A stretch of 64,000 nt of DNA from M2408 sp040386975. GTDB lineage: Bacteria; Bacteroidota; Bacteroidia; Flavobacteriales_D; Crocinitomicaceae. The position numbers and the translations under genes were made by a program. Of this stretch, positions 50,828 to 61,139 are shown one piece after another (within the stretch, counting starts at the first letter, position 1; each line of letters opens with the position of its first letter). The stretch lies in NCBI GenBank assembly GCA_040386975.1, contig JAZKEO010000022.1, forward strand, positions 1-64,000. The letters are read 5' to 3'. Under the pieces are notes generated by a model, which was given only the letters and a program-made list of their open reading frames with translations, was not told the DNA's origin and made no database searches.

Positions 50828-53800
50828 ATGAAAATTAGGTCTTTATTATCATCAATTAGTTGTGTGAAATTTATTTTACTCTTCTTTGCTATTTCTTTAA
50901 ATTCAGTGACTTTTAGTCAAGAATCCGAAGCTGATTTAAAAGCCAAAGCGGAAAAAACCTTTAAAGCTGATAATTTTGTGGATGCCTCCAAAATCTATTC
51001 ACAATTATTAGCTATCAATAAAACGGACGCTTTTTATAATTATAGATATGGAGTTTGTTTAATCTATAATTCAAGAAAGAAACAAGATGCAATAAAACAT
51101 TTATTTTTCGCCTCAAAAGAGGAAGGTTTTGATCCTGAAGTGTTTTTTTATTTAGGAAAAGCCTATCATTTAAATTTTGAATTCGGAGAAGCAATCAAAT
51201 ATTATAATCTTTATAAAAGTAAGGCCGGTTCAAAATTAAATACTGCTTTGGATGTTAACAGACAGATTGAAATGTCTGAAAATGGAAAACGTTTACTGTC
51301 TTCAGTTGATGAAATGGTTGTTTTAGAAAAAACAGAAATTGTTGCAGCACGTTTTTTTGATTTATATGATCTAAAAAATATTGGTGGTTCTATTATTGTT
51401 AATGCACAATTTCAATCAAAAATTGACAAAAAATTTAAACATACTCCAATTATTCATTTCCCAGCTAATCCATCAACAATTTTTTATTCCAGTTATGGGG
51501 AAGATGAGAAACGTGGAAAAGATATTTTTATACGAAGAAAATTACCTGATGGTTCTTGGTCTTTGCCACAAACTGTAAATGGTGGAGTTAATACACTTTT
51601 TGATGAAGATTATCCTTATATGCATCCATCAGGAAAATACTTGTATTTTTGTTCAAAAGGACATAACTCGATGGGTGGATTTGATGTTTTTAGGTCTAAA
51701 TTTGATAAAGAAAACAATACTTTTGGTCCATCAGAAAATTTAGATTTTGCCATTTCTTCACCAGATGATGACTTATTTTATGTTGTAGATTCATTGGATA
51801 AAAATGCTTATTTTGCTTCTTCAAGACAAAGTTTAGATGGGAAAATTCACGTATATAAAGTTCGAGTTGAACAAGTTCCTATTCAACTTGCAGTTATCAA
51901 AGCAGGATTTTCTTCGACTATCAAAGCTGAAAACAAAAAAGTTACAGTTGAAGTATATGATTTTACTACAAATTCAAAAATTGGAACATTTAATTCAACA
52001 GAAAAAGGAAATGTGTTGATGACTTTCCCTAAAGGAGGAAAATATGAGTATCAGATAAAAGTTGATGGTGTGGCTACGATTTTTAAATCGATTATCAATG
52101 TACCATTTTTGAAGGAACTTAAACCTCTAAAACAAAAATTGATACATGAAATTGGTGAATCTGGTGAAACAGTTCAAGTCGTGAATTTATTTGATGAGAA
52201 CGTAGAAGATCCACAAGCAACAATGATAGAAATAGCTCGCGTTCGCTCTGAATTAAATCCAAATGCTCAACAATTTGATTTAAATGCTCTCGATAAAGGA
52301 AGTGATAATAAAGAACTGTATGCTCAACTTGGCTATGCGAAATTGTCGGATAGAGAAGTTGTTGAAAATATTAATAAATTAGCAGTAACACAGGAAAGTC
52401 AAGCCAAAAATTTGGAGGAATTACAGAGAAAAGCATTAGATGTTGTTCTTGAGAACGTCAAAAATATCACACAATTACAAACTGAATTAAAAACGACTGT
52501 TGCTCAGGCGGAAACAAAATCTGGAGATGAGAAAAAAATTTTGATGGAAAAATCTGCCTCAATAGTGAATGAAATCAATCGACTTGAGTTAGAAAGTAAG
52601 AAATTACTTCCTTATTCAGATTCTTTAGCGAAACCTATAAGTGTAAATCAAGAAGAAGCTAAAACGGCACGAAATTTATCAAACGATATAAGCAATGCTT
52701 TTGATAAAAAAGACATGGCTTTGGTAATCCAAAAAATCAACGATAACAAAAAACAAATTCAAGATTTACAGAAAGACAAAAGTGAATTAGCTTCAGAAGC
52801 AATTATAAAAGAACTGATAACTAAACGTGAAGAAATTAAAAAATTAGATTTAAAACAAAAAGATTTTTTAGATGTGAAAATCAGAGCTAAAAATGAACTA
52901 CTAGATCTAGATATTAAATTAGCAGAGGCAAAAACTAAGGATCAACCTGCACTTCAAAAGAAAATAGAAGCTAAATTAGAAGAAATTAAAATGGCTGAAG
53001 ATGAATTAAAAAGTGTTGATTCTAAAATGATTACAAAGAAAGAAGAATTAATAGTTGGGGTCGNNNNNNNNNNGCAATGCAACTCCATATTAATTTTTAA
53101 TGGTGGAATTAATAACAATAGAAAAGAAATTAAATTATCTACAAAATATTCAAGAGTCAAATGCGACAAAAACAAATTTAAGTGCTACTGATGTTAAAAA
53201 AGCATTGCTAGATTCTGATAACCAAAATTCAAGAACTCTAAAATCTTATGTTGAAGCGCAGTCCAAAACACTTGGGATAGATCTTGCATCTCAAAGATAT
53301 GTGAATAAAGGAGACAATAAATCAACTAAAACGCTTGTAAATAAAGTGGAGTTATCAGCTTCTCAGAAAGAAATTGCAAATCAATTAAAACCTGATTACA
53401 ATAAAAATTTAGAAGATATTGCGACTGATCCTAAATTGGATGAGGAACAAAAATTGAAATTTTCCCAAAAAGAGGAAAAATACTTGAAATTTCAGTTGTC
53501 AAAAGAAATTAATGCTACAGAAGAAGCTTTAAAGCAAAGTCCGAATGATGTTTCACTTAAAACGAAATTGAAAAATTTAACTGATTTAAATGAAACTTTA
53601 AACAACAATGTTTTAGCAATTCAAAAAGATTTGGAAAAGAAATTTCCAGCTACAAATCCGGAGAAAAAATTATCAGATGCTCAATTAGCTAATCGTGTTA
53701 AACCAAATCATTTTGCTAAATTGATGATTATTGATGAAGATGAGAAATTGTCTGAAAATCAAAAACTTGACAAAGCTCAAACAGAAGATCAAGAATTTAT

Positions 53801-56800
53801 CAAGTTATTGAGCAAAGAAAACTTAAGATTGCAACAAGAATTTGCTAAAGATCCATCAAATGAATTGGCAAAACATGAGATGAGTTTGATTAAAACCTTG
53901 TTGGAGGAAACAGATAAACGCATTGAAAAACGTACAATGGGAATGGCTTCTTTTAATGTTACCGATACGAAAGTTCAAGAAGATTATATTGCTAATAAAA
54001 CTACTGAAAATAAAACGACAGAGAATAAGACTCAAGAGAATAAAACAACAGAAAACAAAGTTACAGAGTCAAAAACACAGGAGCAGAAAGATGCAGAATT
54101 AAAAGCTTTAGGGATTCAAGTTGAAAATAAGTCAACTGAAAATAAAACTTCGACAAGCTCTGTTTCAACAAATTCAATTGATTTAGCAACGGTTAAAGAA
54201 CTTAATCCAAGTTATGAGAAAACGACAAATGAAATTAAAAATTCGACTTCAACAACGCAAAAAGTAAAACAAGAGAAATTGATTGTTGAAGAGAATAAAT
54301 TACAAACTTCTGTTGATACGAAATTAAAAGAATTGGATAAATTAATCCAAAAAACTCCAGCCGATACAAGTTTGGTGAATAAAAAAGAAAAACTTCGTGC
54401 TGTAAAACAACAAAGTGAAGATCGTGAAAATGAATCCAAACAATTGGTTCAAAGTGAAGTGAAATCAGCCATCAATAAAGAACAATTGTTAAGTTCTGTT
54501 GATAAAACATATGCAAAAGAAATTACTCCAAATTCAACTGAAAATGCTACTCAAAATATTTCAAGAGAAGAAAAGTTACAAGAAAATCTGAAAGCAAAAA
54601 TCACAGCTAACGAAAAGAAAATTGCTACAAAAGAAGATTTGAGTTTACTTGCTGAAAATCAAGTCTTAAATGAATTGATTGATGAATCCAAAATGCGAGT
54701 CGAGCAGACTAAGAATCCTGCTTTGTCGGTTAATGAAAACAAAACGACTGAAAACAAAACAACGGAAAATAAAGTAACAGAAACAAAAACTCAGGAACAG
54801 AAAGATGCAGAGTTAAAAGCTTTGGGAATTCAAGTTGAAAATAAAACTTCTGAAAATAAAACTGTCGAGAATAAAACTTCTGAAAACAAAGAAACCCCAA
54901 TTGATTTTGCGACAATTAAAGAAGTAAGTCCAAGTTATGAGAAAAATACCACTGGGATTAAAAACATGAAGTCTTATTCTCCAAAAGTAAAAGAAGAGAA
55001 GTTAATTCTAGAAGAAAATAAATTACAGACTTCAGTTGATGCAAAATTAAAAGAATTGGATAAACAAGTTCTTAAAAATCCAGCGGATACAAGTTTGACA
55101 AATAAAAAAGAAGATTTACTTGCTGTAAAACAACAAAGTGAAAATCGCGAAAAGGAATCAAAAATGGTGATTCAAAATGAGGTGAAAGTAGCGATTGACA
55201 AAAAAGAATTATTGAATACAGTTGATAAAACATATGCAAAAGAAATTACTCCAACGACAATTGAAAATGCTACTCAAAACATTTCCAGAGAAGAGAAATT
55301 ACAGGAGAATATCAAAGTAAAAATCGCAGCTAACGAAAAGAAAATTACTGTAAAAGAAGATTTGAATTTACTTGCTGAAAATCAAGTTTTAAATGAATTA
55401 ATTGAAGAATCTAAAAGTAGGGTAGAACAAATTAAAAACCCTTCTTTGTCAACAAATGAAACAAAAGTTAACGAGAATCAAACAGAAATAAATAAAACGA
55501 CTGAAAACAAGACAACTGAAAACAAGACAACTGAAAATAAAACTGCTGAATTTCAAGATCCAGTTTTAAAGGAATTGACGACGAAGGAAAATGAAATTTT
55601 GTCTCAATTGTCGAATCCTAAATTAGCTAAAAAAGATGAAATTCGTTTAACAAAAGAGTTAATTTCAAATCAAGAAAAACAAATTTCAATCAATAAAAAA
55701 ACAGATGAAACTAGTAAAAATTTGATTAAACAAAATCAACAAATTACTTCTCAAGCTGTTTCGAAAAATTCTACCAACTTAGTTGATAAATCAATATATA
55801 CCAAAGATTCTTTGAGTCTGAAATTAATTTACAGAAACAATCAGGAAATAACTATTTTGCAAAAAGAATTACTTGAAACCAAAAAGGACAGTAAAAAAGC
55901 ACAAATTTTAAAAGAAATTAGACAAAAACAAAACGAAAATTTAAGCAGAGAAGTAGATTTACTTTATTCAAGTCAATTGACAAAAGATGCGACTTCTTTA
56001 CAAAGCTTGGAACCAAGTTCTTCAAGCTTAAGTTTAGAGAGTAAGGAATCACTTCAAAGAAGAAAAGGTGTTATTTCTGTCGATATTACAGAAATGACAC
56101 AAGAAATTGAAGTCTTGAAAGCCCAACAAAACCTTGAAAAAGACAAGGATAAAAAAGTTAGAGTCATCAAAGAAGTTGAGAACAAAGAGAAACAATTGAA
56201 ATTGTTGAACGAAGAATTGAAAAATATTGATTTAGAATTAAACAATAAAATTGCTGAAGAACAAAAAAATATCAGTCCTGAATTAACGAATGAATCTGTT
56301 ACTGAAGAAGAAAAACAAGTCTTGGCAAATAATTCCTCTTATTCAGAATTGAAAGATGCCTTTGTTGCGAAGAAAACTGCTTTTGAAAACAAGCAAAAAG
56401 CTTATACAGACTTAGAATCTGCTAAAAATGAATACATAAATCGTGTTTCTGAACAAGCACAAAATCCAAGTGTTGAAAACCAAGAAAAAGTTAAGGTAGC
56501 TTTCAATGAAGTTTTTGCTAAAACGAAAATTTATAAAGAGGAGAGCAAAAAAGAAAGCCAAACTCTTGCTTTGTACACTAAATTGAGTGCAGATGAAAAA
56601 TCTCTTTCTAAATTGGAAAAAATGTTTGCTGACGGCGTTGAATCAAATTACAAAACACTTGCAGTTGTTGAAAACAAAGCGAATCCCGTTTCTACTGATT
56701 TTGTTCCTTTCAAAATTTTGGATGTTCCAGAAACTGCAAGGGTTGAAGAACGTGTGAAAGTTGGCGGTGAAATGCCGATGGGCTTGGTTTACCGTGTACA

Positions 56801-57560
56801 AGTTGGGGCATTTAGAAAACCTTTAAAAACGAATTTATTTACGGAATTTACTCCAGTAACAGGTGAAATTATCAAAACAGGTATAACACGTTACATCACA
56901 GGATATTTCAATAGTTTGTTAAATGCTTCCGACGCCAAAAAAGCAATTCGTAAATTTGGTTACCGAGATGCTTTCATCGTGGCTTATTGCGATGGAAAAC
57001 GAATTTCTATTGGTGAAGCGAAACGTTTACAAAAATCAGGTCAATGTGTGCCAAGCGAAAGTTTAGGAGGAAATCCAGTTATTGCTGAAACTTCGACAGG
57101 CTCAGTTTCCAATAAAACAACTGATAAAAAAGTGAAAACGCAAGAGGAAAAAGCCAAAGAGTTAAAAGCTTTAGGAATAAAGGTTGAAGAAAATAAAACG
57201 ACTGATTCAAAAGTTTCTGACTACAACAAAGGAAAAAATGCTGTCAAAGCGATAGCTGTTGAAACGAAACTTGGTTTATTCTACACCGTGCAAATTGGAG
57301 CTTACAAAACCCCAGCTACATCCAAACAATTGAAATACATTGAAAATGTAGTTTCTAAAAAATTGGCTGACGGAAAAATTCGCTACTCAACAGGGATTTT
57401 CCAATCCGTTCCAGCGTGTATGGAAACTAAAAACATGGCGATTAGCAAAGGAATTACAGATGCATTTGTTACAGCTTATTACAATGGAGAACGCATTACT
57501 TTAGCAGAAGCTGAACGCTTGTTAAAAGAAAAAGGAGAAGGAATTTTGGAGAAACCTTAA
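50828..57560 (+). CDS. Giant TPR / PD40 / coiled-coil / SPOR protein, interrupted by an assembly gap
   Basis: Two open frames that I take as one gene. Part 1 (50828-53063): signal peptide, TPR-like helices (AEKTFKADNFVDASKIYSQL), PD40 propeller (FYSSYGEDEKRGKDIFIRRK, YLYFCSKGHNSMGGFDVF), a beta-sandwich and a long coiled coil. Part 2 (53100-57560): coiled coils, two about 238-residue repeats joined by TENKT linkers, and two SPOR-like domains (YRVQVGAFRKPLKTN; YTVQIGAYKTPATSK) that would bind denuded peptidoglycan. Frames differ across the ten N, and the 26 bases after the gap contain an in-frame stop at 53091, probably low-quality contig-end sequence. A cell-envelope scaffold role is inferred. 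Confidence 0.75.
53064..53073. other. Assembly gap (10 N) in the SPOR protein gene
   Basis: Filler of unknown true size. The sequence right behind it (53074-53099) does not continue the frame on either side, so sequence there is unreliable. Confidence 0.95.
54090..55440 (+). repeat. Tandem in-gene duplication, period 714 bp
   Basis: The block beginning AELKALGIQVENK at 54090 recurs at 54804 (exact period 714 bp, 238 codons). Shared stretches include VDKTYAKEITP, ENATQNISREEKLQEN and LAENQVLNELI. A third partial copy (ELKALGIKVEENKTT) lies near 57150. The linkers are 15-bp TENKT repeats (53995-54060, 54738-54780, 55495-55545). Confidence 0.85.
54144..54166 (+). repeat. CTTCGACAAGCTC-type repeat in the SPOR protein (first)
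   Basis: Same element as at 443-466, encoding KTSTSSVS within a TENKT linker. It is present in the first 714-bp unit and absent from the second. Confidence 0.7.
57087..57110 (+). repeat. CTTCGACAGGCTCAG-type repeat in the SPOR protein (second)
   Basis: Between the two SPOR domains, encoding ETSTGSVS in the same codon phase as the other two copies. Confidence 0.7.
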
Positions 57561-57563
57561 TTT

Positions 57564-57595
57564 AAGTTATGAGTTAGGAGTTATGAGTTATTAGT
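57564..57595 (+). repeat. AGTTATGAGTTAGGAGTTAT intergenic repeat
   Basis: Three bases behind the SPOR gene stop. Same family as at 4702. Confidence 0.6.
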
Positions 57596-57628
57596 TTTTT
57601 GATTAAAATTTCTTACAAGAATTTATCC

Positions 57629-57799
57629 ATGGAAAAAAATTACATTTTAGGTGAAAAAGATATTGATTTGACCGCTTGGCAAATAGAACAATTAGACCTA
57701 GCTTTAGTAGAACATAAAAATGGTACTGCGAAATATAGAACTTGGGAAGATGCAAAAAAGGATTTGTTTGCGAAATTTAATATAAACTTAAATGATTAA
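57629..57799 (+). CDS. Small antitoxin-like protein
   Basis: 56 residues from ATG 57629 (an upstream TTG at 57599 would add ten residues that overlap repeat-like sequence). The helical segment DLTAWQIEQLDLALVEHKNG followed by YRTWEDAKKDL resembles short addiction-module antitoxins, in which a W-E-[ED]-[AV]-K motif is common. No toxin gene is adjacent; the next gene is a lipoprotein that overlaps by 8 bases. Either an orphan antitoxin or an unrelated small protein. Confidence 0.5.
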   Translation: MEKNYILGEKDIDLTAWQIEQLDLALVEHKNGTAKYRTWEDAKKDLFAKFNINLND

Positions 57800-58151
57800 A
57801 TTAATATTCAGTTTAATTCTGATTATTTCACTTTTTTCATGTTCAAGGAACGTTGAATACAATAAAGAGCTTTGGGACGTGAAAAATGATGGTTTCTATT
57901 ATAGTAATCGTGAGTTTATGTTGGACGATTTAATTAATAATTATCATTTGAAAGGTAAACACATAAAAGAACTTAATGAAATATTTAATAATGTTGTAGT
58001 TGATACTTTTGAGAATCATTATAGAATATCTTTTAATATAGTAACAGACTATGGTTGGAATATAGACCCAGTTTATACAAAAGATTTAATTTTAGAATTA
58101 AATAAAGATTCGATTGTTAAGAGTGTTGAAGTTTTTGAGCATAGGAATTAA
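57792..58151 (+). CDS. Small lipoprotein of unknown function
   Basis: 119 residues with a lipoprotein signal (IKLIFSLILIISLFSCSRN). The mature part contains VKNDGFYYSNREFMLDDLIN, NNYHLKGKHIKELNEIF and a C-terminal YTKDLILELNKDSIVKSVEV, a small alpha/beta pattern. No family recognised. It overlaps the end of the preceding small gene by eight bases and ends in a repeat shared with the convergent exporter gene. Confidence 0.6.
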   Translation: MIKLIFSLILIISLFSCSRNVEYNKELWDVKNDGFYYSNREFMLDDLINNYHLKGKHIKELNEIFNNVVVDTFENHYRISFNIVTDYGWNIDPVYTKDLILELNKDSIVKSVEVFEHRN

Positions 58152-58186
58152 AAACTCATAACTCATAACTCATAATTCATAACTAT
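58151..58186 (-). repeat. ATGAGTTATGAGTTATGAG repeat between convergent genes
   Basis: Fills the 36 bp between the lipoprotein and exporter stops; it reads in the direction of the exporter. Confidence 0.55.
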
Positions 58187-58187
58187 C

Positions 58188-59939
58188 CTACATTTCCGCC
58201 AACTGCTTATGATACATTTCTTCGTAAATTCCTCCCGAAGCTAATAATTCTTCGTGCGTTCCCTCTTCAACTTTTTCACCGTTTTCGATTACGATAATTT
58301 TGTCAGCAAAACGCAAACTGGAAACGCGATGACTTACAATTACCGTTAAATTATCGTTGAATTTTGCTTCAAGTGATTTTAAGATGATGTCTTCTGTTTC
58401 GGTGTCAACTGCACTCAAGCAATCGTCTAATAAAAGTAATTTCGGCTTGCGAATTAATGCTCTAGCGATGCTCACACGTTGTTTTTGTCCTCCGCTAAGG
58501 TTTACACCTCGTTCTCCTAAAAGTGTGTCAAAACCATCGTTAAATTCAACAATGTTGTGGTAAACGTGAGCCGTTTTTGCAACTTCAATTAAATCTTCTT
58601 CTGTAACGTCATCGCTGTTTAATCCAAATTTGATGTTGTTTCCAATCGTGTCGGAGAATAAAAATACATCTTGTAAAACCGCTCCAGATTGATTTCTGAA
58701 ATCATCTAAATTAATAGTTTTTAAATCTTTGTTGTTAACATAAATTTTTCCTTCGCTAGGATCAACCAAACGTGTTAGCAGATTCAAAATAGTCGATTTT
58801 CCACTTCCTGTACGTCCAACAATTCCCAAAGTTTCCCCTTTGTTAATTGTGAAAGACAAATTTCTAATGGCTTCAATTCCTGAATTTGAGTAAGAAAAAG
58901 AAACGTTTTCAAATCTAATTTCTTCAATATTTCCTAACTTTTCTTGAGAAGGATTTACAATTTCAGGTTTAATTTTCAAAAACTCATTGATCCTAGCTTG
59001 CGATGCCGCTGCACGTTGATTAATTGATGTGACCCAACCAACACTCGCGAAAGGCCACGTTAACATGTTGACGTAGAATACAAAAGCAACGATGTCTCCT
59101 GGAGTAATTTCTTTTGAATAAGTTAAAATTCCACCGTAATAAATTGTAAGCAAAGTACTTAAACCAATTAAAAACACAATTGTTGGCATAAACAAAGCGT
59201 TTACCATTACTAAACGCATGTTTCGGTTTTTAAATTCTTCCGAAGAAACATTAAATTTCGCTTGAACTTCACGTTCTCTGATGTATGCTTTAATCACGCG
59301 AATCCCTGAAAAACTTTCTTGAACAATGGTCGAAAGCAAAGATTGTTCTTCTTGAACTTCCTTACTTAATTTATTCATTTTGGAAGAAACTTTGTAAATT
59401 AAGATTGACATGATTGGTAAAGGAACCAAAACGATTAAAGTCAAAGTCACATTTATTTTCATCATGGTAAAAACTACCATCACAAATAAAATCGCTAAAT
59501 TGATGGTGTACATCCAGCCAGGACCAAGATACATTCTAACTTGAGAAACGTCTTCCGAAATACGATTCATCAAATCTCCTGTACGATTTGTTTTGTAAAA
59601 TGAGAAGTTTAAGCGTTGATATTGTTGGTAAATTTCATTTTTTAGGTCAAATTCGATGTAACGCGAAACAATTATTATCATTTGACGTGTTAAAAAAAGA
59701 AAAAAACCTTTTAAGACAGAAAGTAAAATATAGATTCCAGCAAGTTTCATGCTTAACATCAAAATGGAATTAAAATCTCTGTTTTGGCTAATGTTTCCTA
59801 GGAAATCGTTCACGGAGTTTTTAACCAATTTAGGCATTTCAACACCAAAATAGTTGGATAATATCATGAAGATTACTCCAAAAAACAACCTCCATTTATA
59901 TTTTATTATATATTTGTTTAAATAGCTTAAAGACTTCAT
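58188..59939 (-). CDS. ABC exporter with fused permease and ATPase (MsbA/LmrA-like half-transporter)
   Basis: 583 residues. The N-terminal half has six membrane helices (WRLFFGVIFMILSNYFGVEM onwards), the coupling-helix region TGDLMNRISEDVSQVR and FSGIRVIKAYIRE. The C-terminal ATPase has Walker A GRTGSGKST, signature NLSGGQKQRVSIARAL, Walker B LLLLDDCLSAVDTETED and H-loop VSHRVSS. The catalytic Glu after Walker B is replaced by Asp (LLDDC), a change also found in the first halves of heterodimeric exporters, so a partner may exist elsewhere. Substrate unknown; lipids or drugs are usual. Confidence 0.9.
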   Translation of the reverse strand: MKSLSYLNKYIIKYKWRLFFGVIFMILSNYFGVEMPKLVKNSVNDFLGNISQNRDFNSILMLSMKLAGIYILLSVLKGFFLFLTRQMIIIVSRYIEFDLKNEIYQQYQRLNFSFYKTNRTGDLMNRISEDVSQVRMYLGPGWMYTINLAILFVMVVFTMMKINVTLTLIVLVPLPIMSILIYKVSSKMNKLSKEVQEEQSLLSTIVQESFSGIRVIKAYIREREVQAKFNVSSEEFKNRNMRLVMVNALFMPTIVFLIGLSTLLTIYYGGILTYSKEITPGDIVAFVFYVNMLTWPFASVGWVTSINQRAAASQARINEFLKIKPEIVNPSQEKLGNIEEIRFENVSFSYSNSGIEAIRNLSFTINKGETLGIVGRTGSGKSTILNLLTRLVDPSEGKIYVNNKDLKTINLDDFRNQSGAVLQDVFLFSDTIGNNIKFGLNSDDVTEEDLIEVAKTAHVYHNIVEFNDGFDTLLGERGVNLSGGQKQRVSIARALIRKPKLLLLDDCLSAVDTETEDIILKSLEAKFNDNLTVIVSHRVSSLRFADKIIVIENGEKVEEGTHEELLASGGIYEEMYHKQLAEM

Positions 59940-59952
59940 CAGATATTTTTTC

Positions 59953-59960
59953 TACTTTTG
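59953..59960 (+). promoter_or_regulatory. Candidate -7 promoter element of leucine dehydrogenase
   Basis: TACTTTTG followed by CA fits TAnnTTTGc; 65 bp before the ATG at 60026, in the divergent region with the exporter. Confidence 0.4.
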
Positions 59961-60025
59961 CAAAGTTATTTGTACAAAAATAGCAATTGAAATCTATTTA
60001 TACTTAGAAATTTTTTTTGAAAGAA

Positions 60026-61123
60026 ATGATTGAAGTAAAAAATATCCAAGAAACGAACTTGGTTGACAATCCAGTTATCGCTCAAATGAGCAAATTAAAT
60101 CACGAACAAATTTTATTTTGTAACGACAATGCAACAGGTTTAAAAGCCATTATTGCTGTTCACAACACAGTTTTAGGCCCAGCTTTGGGTGGGACGAGAA
60201 TGTGGGCTTACAACAATGAAATGGATGCTTTAACAGATGTTTTGCGTCTTTCTCGTGGTATGACTTACAAAAATTCAATCTCAGGATTAAATCTTGGAGG
60301 TGGAAAAGCAGTTATTATTGGCGATTCTCGTACAATGAAATCGGAAGCTTTATTCAGAAGATTTGGAAAATTTGTGAATTCTTTAGCTGGAAAATACATT
60401 ACTGCAGAAGATGTTGGGATTGGAACAAGCGATATGACTTGGGTAAATATGGAAACAAATCACGTTGTTGGTTTACCAGGAAAAAGTGGAGATCCATCAC
60501 CAGTTACAGCTCAAGGAGTTTACATGGGAATGAAGGCTTGTGCCAAAGAACAATATGGTTCAGATTCACTTTCAGGAAAAAAAGTGATGGTTCAAGGTGT
60601 TGGACACGTTGGAGAATATTTAGTTGAGTCTTTAGCGAAAGAAGGAGCTAAAATTTATATTTCTGATATCCACGAAGATACCTTAAAGCGTGTTTCTGAA
60701 ACTTATGGAGCAACTGTTGTTGGAATCAATGATGTTTATGATATTGACATGGATATTTACGCACCATGTGCTTTGGGTGCAACTGTAAATGATGACACAC
60801 TTTCTCGTTTGAAATGTTCAATCATTGCTGGTGCTGCAAACAATCAATTGGCAAACGAATCTGTTCACGGAATTAAAGTCATGGAAAAAGGAATTATTTA
60901 TGCTCCAGATTATGCTTTAAACGCTGGTGGAGTTATAAATTGTTATTCTGAAGTGAAAGATTTACCTGCTGCTTGGGCATTGGCAAAAGCGGACGAAATT
61001 TACAACACAATTTCAAACATTGTGAAACGTTCGAAAGCAGAAAATATTCCAACATATCAAATTGCAAATAAAATGGCTGAGGAAAGAATCGAAGCTATTG
61101 GAAAAGTTAAATTACCTTTATAA
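60026..61123 (+). CDS. Leucine dehydrogenase (Glu/Leu/Phe/Val dehydrogenase family)
   Basis: 365 residues from ATG 60026 (TTG at 60017 is also in frame). NAD-dependent oxidative deamination of branched-chain amino acids, or the reverse. It has ALGGTRMWAYN, the catalytic region NLGGGKAVIIGD, AEDVGIGTSDM, the nucleotide-binding VMVQGVGHVGEYLVESL and GAANNQLA. Length and motifs favour leucine dehydrogenase over glutamate dehydrogenase, which is longer. It may feed branched-chain fatty-acid synthesis, common in Flavobacteriia. nusB follows 16 bp later. Confidence 0.9.
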   Translation: MIEVKNIQETNLVDNPVIAQMSKLNHEQILFCNDNATGLKAIIAVHNTVLGPALGGTRMWAYNNEMDALTDVLRLSRGMTYKNSISGLNLGGGKAVIIGDSRTMKSEALFRRFGKFVNSLAGKYITAEDVGIGTSDMTWVNMETNHVVGLPGKSGDPSPVTAQGVYMGMKACAKEQYGSDSLSGKKVMVQGVGHVGEYLVESLAKEGAKIYISDIHEDTLKRVSETYGATVVGINDVYDIDMDIYAPCALGATVNDDTLSRLKCSIIAGAANNQLANESVHGIKVMEKGIIYAPDYALNAGGVINCYSEVKDLPAAWALAKADEIYNTISNIVKRSKAENIPTYQIANKMAEERIEAIGKVKLPL

Positions 61124-61139
61124 TATCAAGTAAAACTAA

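Noticed and set aside
53100..53160. True start codon for a separate second SPOR gene at 53100
   Set aside because: It begins mid coiled coil with no signal peptide or promoter and lies within 30 bases of the assembly gap.
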